From NCBI RefSeq assembly GCF_004118975.1, contig NZ_CP035376.1, positions 62,001-126,000 of the forward strand: a DNA stretch of 64,000 bases. The letters are read 5' to 3'. Positions 29,918-40,102 of this stretch are shown one piece after another. The notes beneath the pieces are model-generated. The model saw only the letters and a list, made by a program, of their open reading frames with translations. It was not told the origin of the DNA and did not search any database. Both the position numbers and the translations under genes were made by a program. The DNA is from Luteimonas sp. YGD11-2. Its GTDB lineage: Bacteria; Pseudomonadota; Gammaproteobacteria; Xanthomonadales; Xanthomonadaceae. Position 1 is the stretch's first letter; each line of letters begins with the position of its first letter.

Positions 29918-30575
29918 CGGCCTGCAGCCGGCCGGCGCGCAGCTCGTTGGCGACCTGGCGGATGGACTTGTTCTGCAGCTCGCCATCGAACTGGCGACGG
30001 AAGGTGCTGATGAAGCTCACGCCCTCCACCTGCACGTCGAACACCTTCCAGTTGCCGCCGGACTGGCGCATCAGGTAGTCGACCGGGATCGGGTCGCCGC
30101 CCTGGCGCAGCAGCTCGCTCGACACCTTGACGCCCAGCCCGCGCGGCAGCGCCGACTCGGACTTGATGCGCACGCGCAGGCGGGTGTTGAAGTCGAGCAG
30201 CGAGTTGCCGTAGCGGCGCAGCAGGTTGTCGGCCAGCGCGTCGGCGAACAACTTCACGTCGGCGTCGTCGGCACCACGGGCGTGGCGGCCGAGCACCTGG
30301 CGCGCGGCATAGTCGCGGTCGAACATGGTGTCGAACTCGCGCTTGACGAAGGCTTCGAGCAGGCTGCGGTCGCGGCCGAACTCGGCACGGCGGCTCTCGA
30401 GCTCGCCGAGGATGCGCGTGGTGTTGTCGAGCACCAGGCGGCTCGGCGTGCCCTGGGCCTGGCCGGCTGCGGTGGGGGCCTGCTGCGCGTGGACGAGGGC
30501 GGGGGTGCCGGCCAGCAGGCCGGCGGCAATGGCGATGGCGGTCAGGGAACGCTTGATCGAAGGCATGGGGGTCAT
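29901..30575 (-). CDS. mlaC: Periplasmic phospholipid carrier MlaC
   Basis: The product has 224 residues. A signal peptide ends near LVHAQQA. The Tol-Tol-Ttg2-type domain (~45-205) includes FDTMFDRDYAARQVLG, PIPVDYLMRQSGGNWKVFDV and GVSFISTFRRQF. It carries phospholipids between MlaA and the MlaFEDB complex. It overlaps mlaD by 4 bases. Confidence 0.92.
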   Translation of the reverse strand: MTPMPSIKRSLTAIAIAAGLLAGTPALVHAQQAPTAAGQAQGTPSRLVLDNTTRILGELESRRAEFGRDRSLLEAFVKREFDTMFDRDYAARQVLGRHARGADDADVKLFADALADNLLRRYGNSLLDFNTRLRVRIKSESALPRGLGVKVSSELLRQGGDPIPVDYLMRQSGGNWKVFDVQVEGVSFISTFRRQFDGELQNKSIRQVANELRAGRLQADAAID

Positions 30576-31090
30576 GGGGTGTCCTCGCTGGGGGCGGGCG
30601 GGGTGGCCTCGTCGGCGGCATCACCGCCGCCGGGGCCACTGAACATGTAGCGTCCAACCATCTGCATCAGGTCGACGGCAGGGGAGGTGAAGGCGATCTC
30701 CTCGCCGGGCTGCAGGCTTTCCATGTCGCCACCGGGCTGCAGGTCGACATAGGCCTCGCCGAGCAGGCCGCCGGTGAGGATCGAGGCCGAGGTGTCGATC
30801 GGCATCTCGTGGTAGCGACGGTCGATCGCCAGCGTGGCGATGGAATCGAAGCGCAGCGGGTCGAGCTCGATCTTCGCCACCCGGCCGATGGTCACGCCGC
30901 CGACGCGCACCGGCGCCTGCGTACGCAGCTGGCCGATGTTGGAAAAGCGCGCGGTCAGCTCGTAGGTGTGGGTGGTGAAGCCGAAGCGGTTGTTGGTGGA
31001 GGCGATTGCCAGCACCAGCAGCGACGCCAGCGCCAGCAGCAGGAACGCGCCGACCGCGAACTCGAGACGTGGACCGCGTGTGCTGCTCAT
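30572..31090 (-). CDS. mlaD: MCE-domain protein MlaD
   Basis: The product has 172 residues. One inner-membrane helix (~10-32) precedes the MCE domain (~38-120) with YELTARFSNIGQLRTQAPVR, VGGVTIGRV and GLLGEAYVDLQPGG. The hexamer forms the periplasmic lipid tunnel of the Mla transporter. The tail is Pro/Asp-rich. Confidence 0.92.
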   Translation of the reverse strand: MSSTRGPRLEFAVGAFLLLALASLLVLAIASTNNRFGFTTHTYELTARFSNIGQLRTQAPVRVGGVTIGRVAKIELDPLRFDSIATLAIDRRYHEMPIDTSASILTGGLLGEAYVDLQPGGDMESLQPGEEIAFTSPAVDLMQMVGRYMFSGPGGGDAADEATPPAPSEDTP

Positions 31091-31176
31091 CGGCGGCCAC
31101 CCATCTGCGTGTTTTTCATCAGGCTACTCATCTCGGTGTCACCTTGCGCGATGCGCGTCATGGTTCCCGCCGCCGC

Positions 31177-31926
31177 TCAGCGGAACAGGAACGCGGACAG
31201 GACGAAGTTGAACATCAGCACCAGCAGCGAGGCGTTCACCACCGCGCGGGTGGTCGCCACCGAGGTGCCTTCGATGGTCGGCTCGGCGTGGTAGCCGACG
31301 TACGAGGCCACCAGCGCGGCCACGCCGCCGAACACCGCGGACTTCAGGAAGGCGTTGAGGAAGTCGTCGCGGAAATCCACCGCGTCGCGCATCGCCTGCC
31401 AGAACGTGCCGTTGTCGATGCCGAGGATCTGCACGCCCTGGAACCAGCTGGCGGCCAGCGCGAACGTACAGAAGAAACCGGTCAGCAGCGGCACCGTCAG
31501 CACCGCCGCCCAGAACCGCGGCGACACCGTCTTCGCCACCGGGTCGATCGCCATCAGCCCGAGCGCGGTGATCTGGTCGGTGGCACGCATCAGCCCCAGC
31601 TCGGCGGCGATCGACGAACCCGCACGGCCGACGAACAGCAGTGCGGTCAGCACCGGCGCCAGTTCGCGATACAGGCCCAGGCCGATCAGGATGCTCACCT
31701 GGTCGGACGCGCCATAGGTTTCGAGCGCGCGATGGCCCAGCAGCGTCAGCGATAGCCCGACGAAGGCGCCACCGACCGCGATGATCGGCAGCGTGCGCGC
31801 GCCGACCTTGTAGATCTCGCGCAGCAGTTCGGCGAAGAAGTCCGCAGTCGGCCTGGATGCGCGCAGCACCGACAGCGAGAACAGCCCGGCGCGGCCGAGC
31901 GAGCGGATCGAGGCGACCACGGGCAT
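31177..31926 (-). CDS. mlaE: Permease subunit MlaE
   Basis: The product has 249 residues with five or six membrane helices and the typical MlaE text YRELAPVLTALLFVGRAGSS and AELGLMRATDQITALGLM. It forms the membrane core of the phospholipid ABC transporter. Its ATG shares one base with the mlaF stop. The 86-base gap to mlaD shows nothing else. Confidence 0.94.
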   Translation of the reverse strand: MPVVASIRSLGRAGLFSLSVLRASRPTADFFAELLREIYKVGARTLPIIAVGGAFVGLSLTLLGHRALETYGASDQVSILIGLGLYRELAPVLTALLFVGRAGSSIAAELGLMRATDQITALGLMAIDPVAKTVSPRFWAAVLTVPLLTGFFCTFALAASWFQGVQILGIDNGTFWQAMRDAVDFRDDFLNAFLKSAVFGGVAALVASYVGYHAEPTIEGTSVATTRAVVNASLLVLMFNFVLSAFLFR

Positions 31927-32711
31927 CAGGCCACCTCCCGTTGCGGGGCGTCGAACGCGATCGGGCCATCCGGGCGACCGTCGAGGAACTGCCGCACCAG
32001 CGGATCGGTGGTCTGCTGCAGCTGGTCGGGCGTGCCGCTGAAGACGATGCTGCCGTCGGCGATCACCAGCGCCCGGTCGGCCACCGGCAGGGTCTCGTGC
32101 ACATGGTGGGTGACGATGATGCTGGTGAGCCCGAGGCTCGCGTTGAGGCGCGCGATCAGCGACATGATCACGCCCGAGGCGATCGGATCGAGCCCGGTCA
32201 GCGGCTCGTCGTAGATCATCAGCGGCGGGTCGAGTGCCAGCGCACGTGCCAGCGCCACGCGGCGCGCCATGCCGCCCGACAGTTCGCGCGGATAGAGATC
32301 GGCCGCCGCGCGCAGGCCCACCGCGTGCAGCTTCATCTCCACCAGCCGCGCGATCACCGGCGCCGGCAGCTTCGTATGCATGCGCAGTGGCAGTGCGACG
32401 TTCTCGGCGGCGGTGAGGTCGGTCAGCAGGCCATTGCCCTGCAGCAGCACGCCGATCGACTTGCGTGTTTCCAGCAGATCGCGCTGGCGCTGCGGCAGTG
32501 CGCGGCCGAACACCTCGACGCTGCCCTGCGACGCGCGCAGCTCACCGGTCAGCGCCGACAGCAGCGTCGACTTGCCCGATCCCGATGGGCCAAGCACCGC
32601 GGTGATCGAACCGGTCGGCACCAGCAGGTCGATGCCGGACAGGATCGTGCGCCCGCCCCGCTGCAGGCGGACGTCGCGCAGGTGCACGGCGGGGGCGGTG
32701 GTGTCGGGCAT
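31926..32711 (-). CDS. mlaF: ATP-binding subunit MlaF
   Basis: The product has 261 residues from the ATG at 32711. Walker A is GPSGSGKST, the ABC signature LSGGMARRVALARAL, Walker B LMIYDEP, and the H-loop His lies in IIVTHHV. It powers the Mla transporter. It is the first gene of the operon and divergent from recC; the 207-base gap between them should hold both promoters, though no strong hexamers stand out. Confidence 0.94.
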   Translation of the reverse strand: MPDTTAPAVHLRDVRLQRGGRTILSGIDLLVPTGSITAVLGPSGSGKSTLLSALTGELRASQGSVEVFGRALPQRQRDLLETRKSIGVLLQGNGLLTDLTAAENVALPLRMHTKLPAPVIARLVEMKLHAVGLRAAADLYPRELSGGMARRVALARALALDPPLMIYDEPLTGLDPIASGVIMSLIARLNASLGLTSIIVTHHVHETLPVADRALVIADGSIVFSGTPDQLQQTTDPLVRQFLDGRPDGPIAFDAPQREVA

Positions 32712-32918
32712 GCGTCTACCGGGAATGGCGCGGGCGCCGGGCAGCAAAACCCCGGCAGCTTCGCGCAGAAGGGCTGAATCTTAACCGATCGACTGAACTG
32801 GCGAGTACAGAAACTGTCCCGTGGGTGGGCTGGTCCGTGCCATCCATTCATGCCCGGGCATGCGCACCTGCGCCGTGGGGTCTCGCACCGCGCGACGGGC
32901 GTCCGGCATCATGGGGCG

Positions 32919-35900
32919 ATGACCGGCCCGCACGGCGATATCCGCCTCTACCATTCCAACGCGCTCGAGATCCTGGCCGGCATCCTTGCGCGGATCCTGC
33001 GTGATCCGGCACCCGGGCAATCGCTGCTCGCACCCGACATCGTGCTGATCCCGCAGGTGGCCATGCGGCGCTGGCTGCAGGCCACGCTGGCCGCCGAACA
33101 TGGCGTCGCTGCGAACATCGAATTCCTGACTCCCGGCGAATTCGTCGGCCGTGCACTTGCGGCCAATCCTTCGGGCAGCGATGACAGCGGCAGCCGCGAC
33201 GAACTCGATGCCGCCGCGTTGCGCTGGCATCTGTATGCGGCGCTCACCGACCATGCGTTCCTGGCCACGCCGGCGCTGGCAACGATTGCCGCGCACGTGG
33301 ACGGGCCGGATCCACTGCGTGCCTGGGCATTGGCCGGCGAGCTCGCCTCGGTGTTCGAGAAGTACCAGGCCTGGCGGCGCGACTGGCTGCTGCGCTGGGA
33401 AGCCGGCGCCGATGCCGACGACCCGCAGGCGATCCTGTGGCGCCGCGTCGCCAGCGGCCGCCCGCATCGTGCACGCCGCATCCAGCAGTACCTCGACCGT
33501 TTCGGCGCAGCGGAAGGTCCGCTGCCCACCGGCCTGCCGACGCGGCTGTCGGCATTCGCCACCCTCAACGTCTCGCCCGACGTGCTGCGGGTGATCGCCA
33601 CCCAGGCGCGCGTCGGCACGCTGCATATGTTCGTGCCGTCGCCGGCGAAGGACTACTGGGGCGATCTGCAGCGCGTGCGTGCCGGGCAACCGGCCGACGA
33701 CGGCGAGAACCCGCTGCTGCAGCGCTGGGGCGCGGCTGGCGTCGACTTCATGCGCGTGATCGGTGGCTACGAAGTGGTGCACGCCTCGGCGGATTTCGAC
33801 GTGCATGTCGATCCGGGCGAAGGCGGCGGAGCGCTGCAGGGCAGCCTGCTGCGGCGCCTGCAGTCGGACCTGTTCCATCGACGTGGCGCACCGGGTGTGG
33901 CGCTGCGCGACGCGGTGGACCGCAGCGATCCCAGCCTGCAGCTGCATGCCTGCCACACCCGCCTGCGCGAGCTGCAGGTGCTGCACGACCAGCTGCGTGG
34001 CCTGTTCGATGACCCACGCTTCGATCCGCCGCTGCAGCCGCGCGAGGTCGCGGTGCTGGCGCCGGACATCGACCCGTACCTGCCCTATCTCGAGGCGGTG
34101 TTCGGCAATCGCGGCCAGGCCGATGCGATTCCGTATGCGCTGGCCGATGCCAGCCCGCTCGCCAACGAGCCGCTGGCCGAGGTGTTCCTGCGCCTGCTGG
34201 CGTTGCCGGTGTCGCGCTTCGGGCTGCACGAGATGCTCGACCTGCTGGCCAGCCCCGCACTCGCCGATGCCAACGGGCTGGATGCACCGGCCTTCGAGCG
34301 ATTGCAGGCCTGGCTGTCGGAGGCGGGCGCGCGCTGGGGCATCGACGCCGCGCATCGCGCCACGCTCGATGCCCCCGCCGACGACGCCTACACCTGGGCC
34401 TTCGCGCTCGACCGCCTGCTGCTCGGCCATGCCACCGGCGACGATGCACCGATCGCGATGCCCGATGGCCGGATGGTGGCGCCGCTGCCGGAACTGGAAG
34501 GCAGCGCGCTGGATGCACTCGACACCCTGCTGCGGCTGCTGCGCGTGCTCGCACGCAACGCCACCGCGCTGGCCGCCGCGATGCCGCCGGCGCAGTGGCG
34601 CGAACGCCTACTGGATCTGCTCGCCGCGCTGCTGCCACGGCCCCCATCGAACCCCGCCACGCAACGTGCGCTCGATCGCCTGCGCAGCCTGGTCGATGCG
34701 TTCGCCGGCGATGCGCGGCGCGCCGGCTTCGAGGCACCGGTGCCGGCGGAGGCGGTGCGCGCGCATTTCGCGGCCGCGCTCGCCGAGGCCGACATCCGCG
34801 CGCCGCTGCTCACCGGTGGCGTCAGCGTCGCGCGCATGGTGCCGATGCGGCTGTTGCCGTTCCGGGTGATCTGCGTGCTCGGCATGAACGATGGCGATTT
34901 CCCGCGTCGTGATCCCGCCGCCGGCCTCAACCGCCTCACCGCCGAGCTCGGCAGCACGCAGCGCCGCATCGGCGACCGCTCCACGCGCGAGGACGACCGC
35001 TTCCTGTTCCTGCAGCTGTTCGCCGCCGCGCAGGATGTGTTCTACGTCAGCTGGCAGGGCGCCGACCCGCGCGATGGCAGCACCCGCGAGCCCTCGGTGC
35101 TGGTCTCCGAACTCATCGATGCCGCACGCGCCCAGCACGCAGGCGATGTCGATGCCGAGGCGCTGGTGGTCCACCATCCGCTGCAGCCGTTCGCGCCGGC
35201 TGCGTTCGGCAGCCACGACGAGCCGCGTCGCTTCTCCTACCACGCGGCCTGGTGGCCGGCCGCCGCGCAGCCGTTGCAGAAGCGCACGCCGCTGCCGGTG
35301 TGGTTCGACCGCCCCGCGCTGGAATCCATCGACGCGCCCCATCCCGGCACGCTGTCGCTCGATGAACTGCGGCGCTTCCTGCAGGCACCCGCGGAAACCT
35401 TCCTGCGCCAGCGCCTCGGCCTGCGCCTGGCCGAGGTCGAAGCGCTCGATGACGATGTCGAACCGCTGCTGGCGCCGGGCCGCGGCTACCCGCGCCAGCT
35501 GCTGCAGAAAGCGGTGTTCGACGCGGTGCTGCGTGGCGACGACGACACCCGCACCCACGCGCTGCTGCGCGCGCGCGGGCTGCTGCCGTCCGGCGCGCTG
35601 GGCCGGCGCACGCTGGAACAGGTGCGTGCGCAGGTGGATGCGTATGCGGCCGCGTTCCGCGCGTGGTGCGGCGGGGCGGCACCCGATGCGCCGCGGCTGG
35701 AGGTCGACATCGATGGCGTCACCCTGCATGGCCGCATCGCCGACGTACATCCGCACGGCATCGCCCGCGTGCGCTTCGATCCACCGGCCGGGCAGTCGGC
35801 GATCCGCAACGGCCTGGACTGGCTGCTGGCCAGCGCCGCCGGGCAGTCGGCGCCGCTGGTGGAATTCCACGACGGTGGCGAACTCGGCGTCGGTCCGCAT

Positions 35901-36287
35901 CCGCGCGCGCCGCTCGATCCCACGCAGGCACGCGACGTGCTGCATACGCTGATCGCCCTGCGCAGCGCGGGCCTGCGCCATCCGTTGCCGTTCGCGCCCT
36001 ACAGCGGCTGGGAGCTCTACCGCGCCGGCAATCTCGAGCGCGGCCTCGCCGAAGCGGCCAGGCGCTGGCACGGCAGCGACCGCAGCTGGGGCGAGGGCAC
36101 CGGCGAAGCGCTGCGACTCGCCCTGCGCGGCCGCGATCCGTTCACCGACGATGCCACCCAGGTCGCCTTCGTCGACCTGGCGATGGCGATTTATTCGGCG
36201 GTGGTCACCGGCCAGGTCTACGGTGGCACCGACCTTGCCGCGTTGCGCGACATCGCCGCGAAGCTCGACCTGGAGGACGCGGAATGA
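32919..36287 (+). CDS. recC: Exodeoxyribonuclease V gamma subunit RecC
   Basis: The product has 1122 residues from the ATG at 32919, the usual RecC length. N-terminal text LYHSNALEILAGILARIL, then VLIPQVAMRRWLQ, LREVQVLHD-type LRELQVLHDQL, VICVLGMNDGDFPRRD and PSVLVSELI are standard RecC blocks. RecC carries an inactive helicase-nuclease fold that splits DNA strands and reads Chi. The stop overlaps recB in ATGA. Confidence 0.94.
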   Translation: MTGPHGDIRLYHSNALEILAGILARILRDPAPGQSLLAPDIVLIPQVAMRRWLQATLAAEHGVAANIEFLTPGEFVGRALAANPSGSDDSGSRDELDAAALRWHLYAALTDHAFLATPALATIAAHVDGPDPLRAWALAGELASVFEKYQAWRRDWLLRWEAGADADDPQAILWRRVASGRPHRARRIQQYLDRFGAAEGPLPTGLPTRLSAFATLNVSPDVLRVIATQARVGTLHMFVPSPAKDYWGDLQRVRAGQPADDGENPLLQRWGAAGVDFMRVIGGYEVVHASADFDVHVDPGEGGGALQGSLLRRLQSDLFHRRGAPGVALRDAVDRSDPSLQLHACHTRLRELQVLHDQLRGLFDDPRFDPPLQPREVAVLAPDIDPYLPYLEAVFGNRGQADAIPYALADASPLANEPLAEVFLRLLALPVSRFGLHEMLDLLASPALADANGLDAPAFERLQAWLSEAGARWGIDAAHRATLDAPADDAYTWAFALDRLLLGHATGDDAPIAMPDGRMVAPLPELEGSALDALDTLLRLLRVLARNATALAAAMPPAQWRERLLDLLAALLPRPPSNPATQRALDRLRSLVDAFAGDARRAGFEAPVPAEAVRAHFAAALAEADIRAPLLTGGVSVARMVPMRLLPFRVICVLGMNDGDFPRRDPAAGLNRLTAELGSTQRRIGDRSTREDDRFLFLQLFAAAQDVFYVSWQGADPRDGSTREPSVLVSELIDAARAQHAGDVDAEALVVHHPLQPFAPAAFGSHDEPRRFSYHAAWWPAAAQPLQKRTPLPVWFDRPALESIDAPHPGTLSLDELRRFLQAPAETFLRQRLGLRLAEVEALDDDVEPLLAPGRGYPRQLLQKAVFDAVLRGDDDTRTHALLRARGLLPSGALGRRTLEQVRAQVDAYAAAFRAWCGGAAPDAPRLEVDIDGVTLHGRIADVHPHGIARVRFDPPAGQSAIRNGLDWLLASAAGQSAPLVEFHDGGELGVGPHPRAPLDPTQARDVLHTLIALRSAGLRHPLPFAPYSGWELYRAGNLERGLAEAARRWHGSDRSWGEGTGEALRLALRGRDPFTDDATQVAFVDLAMAIYSAVVTGQVYGGTDLAALRDIAAKLDLEDAE

Positions 36288-39200
36288 GCGCCGTTGACGG
36301 GAACCTGCTCGCAGCGCCACGCGATCCCTATCTCGATCTCGCACTCGATGGCGTGCATGCCATCGAGGCCTCGGCCGGCACCGGCAAGACCTTCACCCTG
36401 GCCACCCTGGTGGTGCGCCTGGTGGTGGAGCGGGCCTTGAGCGTGGGCCAGGTGCTGGCGGTCACCTTCACCGAGGCCGCCACCCAGGAACTGCGCAGCC
36501 GCATCCGCGCGCGCCTGCTGCTGGCCGCGCAGATGGTGGGCGCCGCGTTGCCGGCCGATGCAACGCCCGACGCGGTGCTGACCCATGCGGTGCTCGCAGC
36601 GCACCTCGCACGCGGCGACGAAAGCGCCGATGCGCTGCGACGCCGATTGCATACCGCAGCCAACGACATCGACCTCGCCGCCATCTTCACCATCCACGGC
36701 TTCTGCACCCGGGTGCTGCGCGACCACGCGCTGGAAGTGGGGCAGGCCTTCGATGCGCCGGAACTGCTCACCAGCGATGCACCGCTGTACGAGGCCATCG
36801 CCGCCGACCTCTGGCGTGCACACGGCCGCGATGCGGCGGCCGCCGATGACCTGCTGGCGCTGTGGCCGGGCGGCCCGCAGGCGCTGGCCTGCGACCTGCC
36901 GCCGCTGGTGCGCGAACCGGTCCTGCGCCCTGCGCTTGCCGAGCTGCCGGATGACCCCGCGCCGCGCCTGCATGCCAGTGGCGAAGCGCTGGCAGCCGCG
37001 TTCCGCGCCCATGGCGATGACTTCCGTGCGGCACTGGTGGCCGCGGTGGACGCCAAGGTGCTGCACGCCGGCAGCTACAAGGCCGCGTGGATCGCCGAAC
37101 TCTTCGATGGCCTGAAGCAGTGGTGCGATGCCGGCGCACGCGATGCACCGTTCGAGCACGCCAAGCTGCCGCAGCTCACGCGCGAGACGCTGCAGCTGCG
37201 CACCAGCAAGGCCGGCGCCGGCCGCACACCCGATTCGCCTGTCTGCGATGCGGTACCGGCCTACCTCGATGCGCTGACCGCGATGGCGGAATGGAAGGAC
37301 GCACGCCGCGTCGAACTGCTGCACCGCCTGCGCGACGATGCCCGCGTGCGGGTGGCGCGTGCCAAGCAGCAGCAGCGCGTGCAGACCTTTGACGACCTGG
37401 TCGACCACGTCGCCGATGCCATCGACGGCCCGCAGGCCGGTGCGCTGGTGGAGCGCCTGCGCGCACAGTACGCGGTGGCGCTGGTCGACGAATTCCAGGA
37501 CACCGATGCCCGCCAGTGGCGCATCTTCGACCACGTATTCGGCGCCGCCAGCGCCACCCGGCATGGCCAGCCGCCGGCGCTGTTCGTGATCGGCGATCCC
37601 AAGCAGGCGATCTACGGCTTCCGCGGCGGCGACGTCGAAACCTATCTCGCCGCACGCACGACCGCCGCCGAAGCGCCGCCGCTCGCCCAGAACTTCCGCT
37701 CACGGCCATCGGTGCTGCGCGCGGTGTCGGCGCTGTATGCACAGGCGCAGGCGGCGGCAGATGCGGACGCGAAGATCGCGCCGCCCTTCATCGATCCGCG
37801 CATCGGGTTCCGCGAGGTCGCCCCGGGCGGCGTGCGCGCCGATGCCGACTTCCAGCGTAACGGCACCGATGCGGCGGCACTCACCCTGTGGCGCGCGCCA
37901 CCGCCGTCGCCCGACGACAAAGGCAAGGTGAAGCCCTACAACGCCAGCCATTCGCGCGAGCTCGCCACCCGCGCCTGCGTGGCGGCCATCCACCGCGTGC
38001 TGTGCGATGCGCGCGACGGCAACGCCAGCGTCGAGGGCCGCCCGGTGCAACCCGGTGACATCGCGGTGCTGGTGCGCTCGCACCACGAGGCCACGCGCAT
38101 CCGCCACGCACTGGCGATGGCCGGGATTCCCGCCGTCGCCGCCGGCAAGCAGAGCCTGTTCGCCACCCACGAGGCGCGCGACCTGCATGCGCTGCTGCTC
38201 GCCCTGCTGCATGGCGCCGACGATGGCCGCCTGCGCATGGCGCTCTCGACGGTGCTGGTGGGTCTCGACGCCAGCGCGATCGCCGCGCTGGACGAAGATG
38301 GTGACGCACTGCGCGGCTGGCAGATGGCCGCGCTGGCCTGGCGCGACCGCCTGCAGCGTGGCGGCCCGCTGGCGCTGGTCACCGCGCTGTGTGCGGAGCA
38401 CGCCGGGCGCCTGCTCGGCCTGCTCGACGGCGAACGCCGCCTCACCAACTACCTGCAGCTGGCCGAACTGCTACAGGACGCGCAGTCGCGTGCGCTCGGC
38501 CTGCACGGCCTGGTCGACTGGCTGGCCAATGCCATCGCCGATGCCAACGCCAATGACGAGAGCCAGCTGCTGCGGCTGGAATCCGACGCCCGCCGCGTGC
38601 AGGTGGTGACCCTGCACAAGAGCAAGGGCCTGGAATACCCGCTGGTGTTCATGCCGTTCGCCGCCATCGGCTCGCCTGCGCGCAGCCCCGGCCAGCGTGC
38701 CGTGGTGAACGGCGAGGGCGGTCGCGCGCTGCACTGGAAGCTGCTGCCGTCGCGTTCGGGCTGGGACGATGCGAAGGACGCCTGGGCGCTTGCGCAACGC
38801 GCCGAGGATGCGCGCCTGCTGTACGTCGGCCTCACCCGCGCACGCCACGCGCTGTGGCTGGCCAGCGGCATGTTCTGCAACCACGACAGATCGCCGCTGC
38901 TGCACATGGTGGCGAAGCCGGATGCACTCGCCGCCGCGCTCGGTGATGCCGTCGCCATCGACGACAGCACGCCGCCCACCTCGCTGCCCTGGCTGCCCCC
39001 CGCATCCACCGACACGGTGCCGCCCGCGCGCATCCCCACGCGCACGATTGCCAGCGACTGGTGGGTGTACAGCTTCACCCAGCTGGCGAATGCGCAAGGG
39101 CAGGCCGATGCCACGGCCAGCGCCACCCAGCCCGCGGCCGGTGGCCTGGATGAGCCGGCCGTCGACGCGGAGGTCGACGCCGATGCCGATGTCTTCGACC

Positions 39201-40102
39201 CGCGCTTCGCCGGCCCGCGCTTCGGTGTGGTGCTGCACGACGTGCTCGAACGCACCGACTTCGCGCAGTGGTCCGCGTGGACGCCGGGCACGCCCGCGCC
39301 GACGGCCGAGGATGCAGCGTTGATCGCCGAACGCCTGCGTGCCGGCGGTTACCCCGGTGACGCCATCGACGACGGCATCGCGGTGCTCACCCCGCTGATC
39401 GGCCACACGCTGACCGTGCCGCTGCCCGAAGGCGTGCGCCTGGCGGACGTGCCTGCGCCGCAGCGCCGCCCGGAGATCGAGTTCCAGTTCGCGCTCGCGC
39501 CAACGCGCGTCGATGCACTGCTGGCACTGCTGCATCGCCATGGCCTGCTCACCGCGCGCCAGGGCTTCGGCGCGCGCCGCCGGCTGGAGGGCCTGATGAC
39601 CGGCCTGATCGACCTCACCTACGTGCACGATGGCCGCTGGTACGTGCTCGACTACAAGACCAACCGCCTGCCCGGCTACGGCCGCGCGCAGCTCGACGAG
39701 GCGATGGCGCACAGCGAATACGACCTGCAGGCACTGATCTACACCCTGGCCCTGCACCGCTGGCTGCGCTTCCGCCTCGGCGACGGCTACGACTACGCGC
39801 GCGACTTCGGCGGCGTGCGCTACCTGTTCTGCCGCGGGCTGGATGCCACCCGCAGCGATGGACAGGGCGTGCAGGCCTGGCGCTTCGAACCGCAACTGGT
39901 GCACGCACTGGACGCACTTTTCGCGGGGCAAACGGCCCCGATCGGCGATGCAGCAGTGGAACCCCTCTCCCGCCTGCGGGGTGAAGAGGCGTGCGTGCGA
40001 GCCACCGGCTCGCGCGCCGATGAACGCCCGAGCGGCGACGCGAGGGCCGCGGCGCGGAGCGGGGGCAGGGGTGAGGGCACGACCCCCGGAGTGTCGCGAT
40101 GA
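36284..40102 (+). CDS. recB: Exodeoxyribonuclease V beta subunit RecB
   Basis: The product has 1272 residues. The SF1 helicase has Walker A ASAGTGKT (29-36), LAVTFTEAATQELRSR, VDEFQDTD, GDPKQAIYGFRGGD and VTLHKSKGLEYP with LLYVGLTRA. The C-terminal nuclease has a D in GLIDLTYVHDG and DYKTN. It unwinds 3' to 5' and cuts the strands of broken ends. The last ~45 residues are encoded by a palindromic repeat (see 39958-40084) and are low complexity. The start overlaps recC and the end overlaps recD, so the three genes are translationally coupled. Confidence 0.95.
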   Translation: MSAVDGNLLAAPRDPYLDLALDGVHAIEASAGTGKTFTLATLVVRLVVERALSVGQVLAVTFTEAATQELRSRIRARLLLAAQMVGAALPADATPDAVLTHAVLAAHLARGDESADALRRRLHTAANDIDLAAIFTIHGFCTRVLRDHALEVGQAFDAPELLTSDAPLYEAIAADLWRAHGRDAAAADDLLALWPGGPQALACDLPPLVREPVLRPALAELPDDPAPRLHASGEALAAAFRAHGDDFRAALVAAVDAKVLHAGSYKAAWIAELFDGLKQWCDAGARDAPFEHAKLPQLTRETLQLRTSKAGAGRTPDSPVCDAVPAYLDALTAMAEWKDARRVELLHRLRDDARVRVARAKQQQRVQTFDDLVDHVADAIDGPQAGALVERLRAQYAVALVDEFQDTDARQWRIFDHVFGAASATRHGQPPALFVIGDPKQAIYGFRGGDVETYLAARTTAAEAPPLAQNFRSRPSVLRAVSALYAQAQAAADADAKIAPPFIDPRIGFREVAPGGVRADADFQRNGTDAAALTLWRAPPPSPDDKGKVKPYNASHSRELATRACVAAIHRVLCDARDGNASVEGRPVQPGDIAVLVRSHHEATRIRHALAMAGIPAVAAGKQSLFATHEARDLHALLLALLHGADDGRLRMALSTVLVGLDASAIAALDEDGDALRGWQMAALAWRDRLQRGGPLALVTALCAEHAGRLLGLLDGERRLTNYLQLAELLQDAQSRALGLHGLVDWLANAIADANANDESQLLRLESDARRVQVVTLHKSKGLEYPLVFMPFAAIGSPARSPGQRAVVNGEGGRALHWKLLPSRSGWDDAKDAWALAQRAEDARLLYVGLTRARHALWLASGMFCNHDRSPLLHMVAKPDALAAALGDAVAIDDSTPPTSLPWLPPASTDTVPPARIPTRTIASDWWVYSFTQLANAQGQADATASATQPAAGGLDEPAVDAEVDADADVFDPRFAGPRFGVVLHDVLERTDFAQWSAWTPGTPAPTAEDAALIAERLRAGGYPGDAIDDGIAVLTPLIGHTLTVPLPEGVRLADVPAPQRRPEIEFQFALAPTRVDALLALLHRHGLLTARQGFGARRRLEGLMTGLIDLTYVHDGRWYVLDYKTNRLPGYGRAQLDEAMAHSEYDLQALIYTLALHRWLRFRLGDGYDYARDFGGVRYLFCRGLDATRSDGQGVQAWRFEPQLVHALDALFAGQTAPIGDAAVEPLSRLRGEEACVRATGSRADERPSGDARAAARSGGRGEGTTPGVSR
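39958..40084 (+). repeat. Palindromic repeat translated as the RecB C-terminus
   Basis: The block opens CCCCTCTCCCGCCTGCGGGG and ends GGGGGCAGGGGTGAGGGC. This is the form of the GC-rich interspersed repeats common in xanthomonads, whose 3' edge reads GGTGAGGGC. Here it lies inside the coding frame, adds about 40 residues to RecB and runs up to the recD start. Confidence 0.6.

Noticed and set aside
34608..36344. 578-codon minus-strand frame
   Set aside because: It is the mirror of recC codons; the product is Arg/Gln-rich with no domain.
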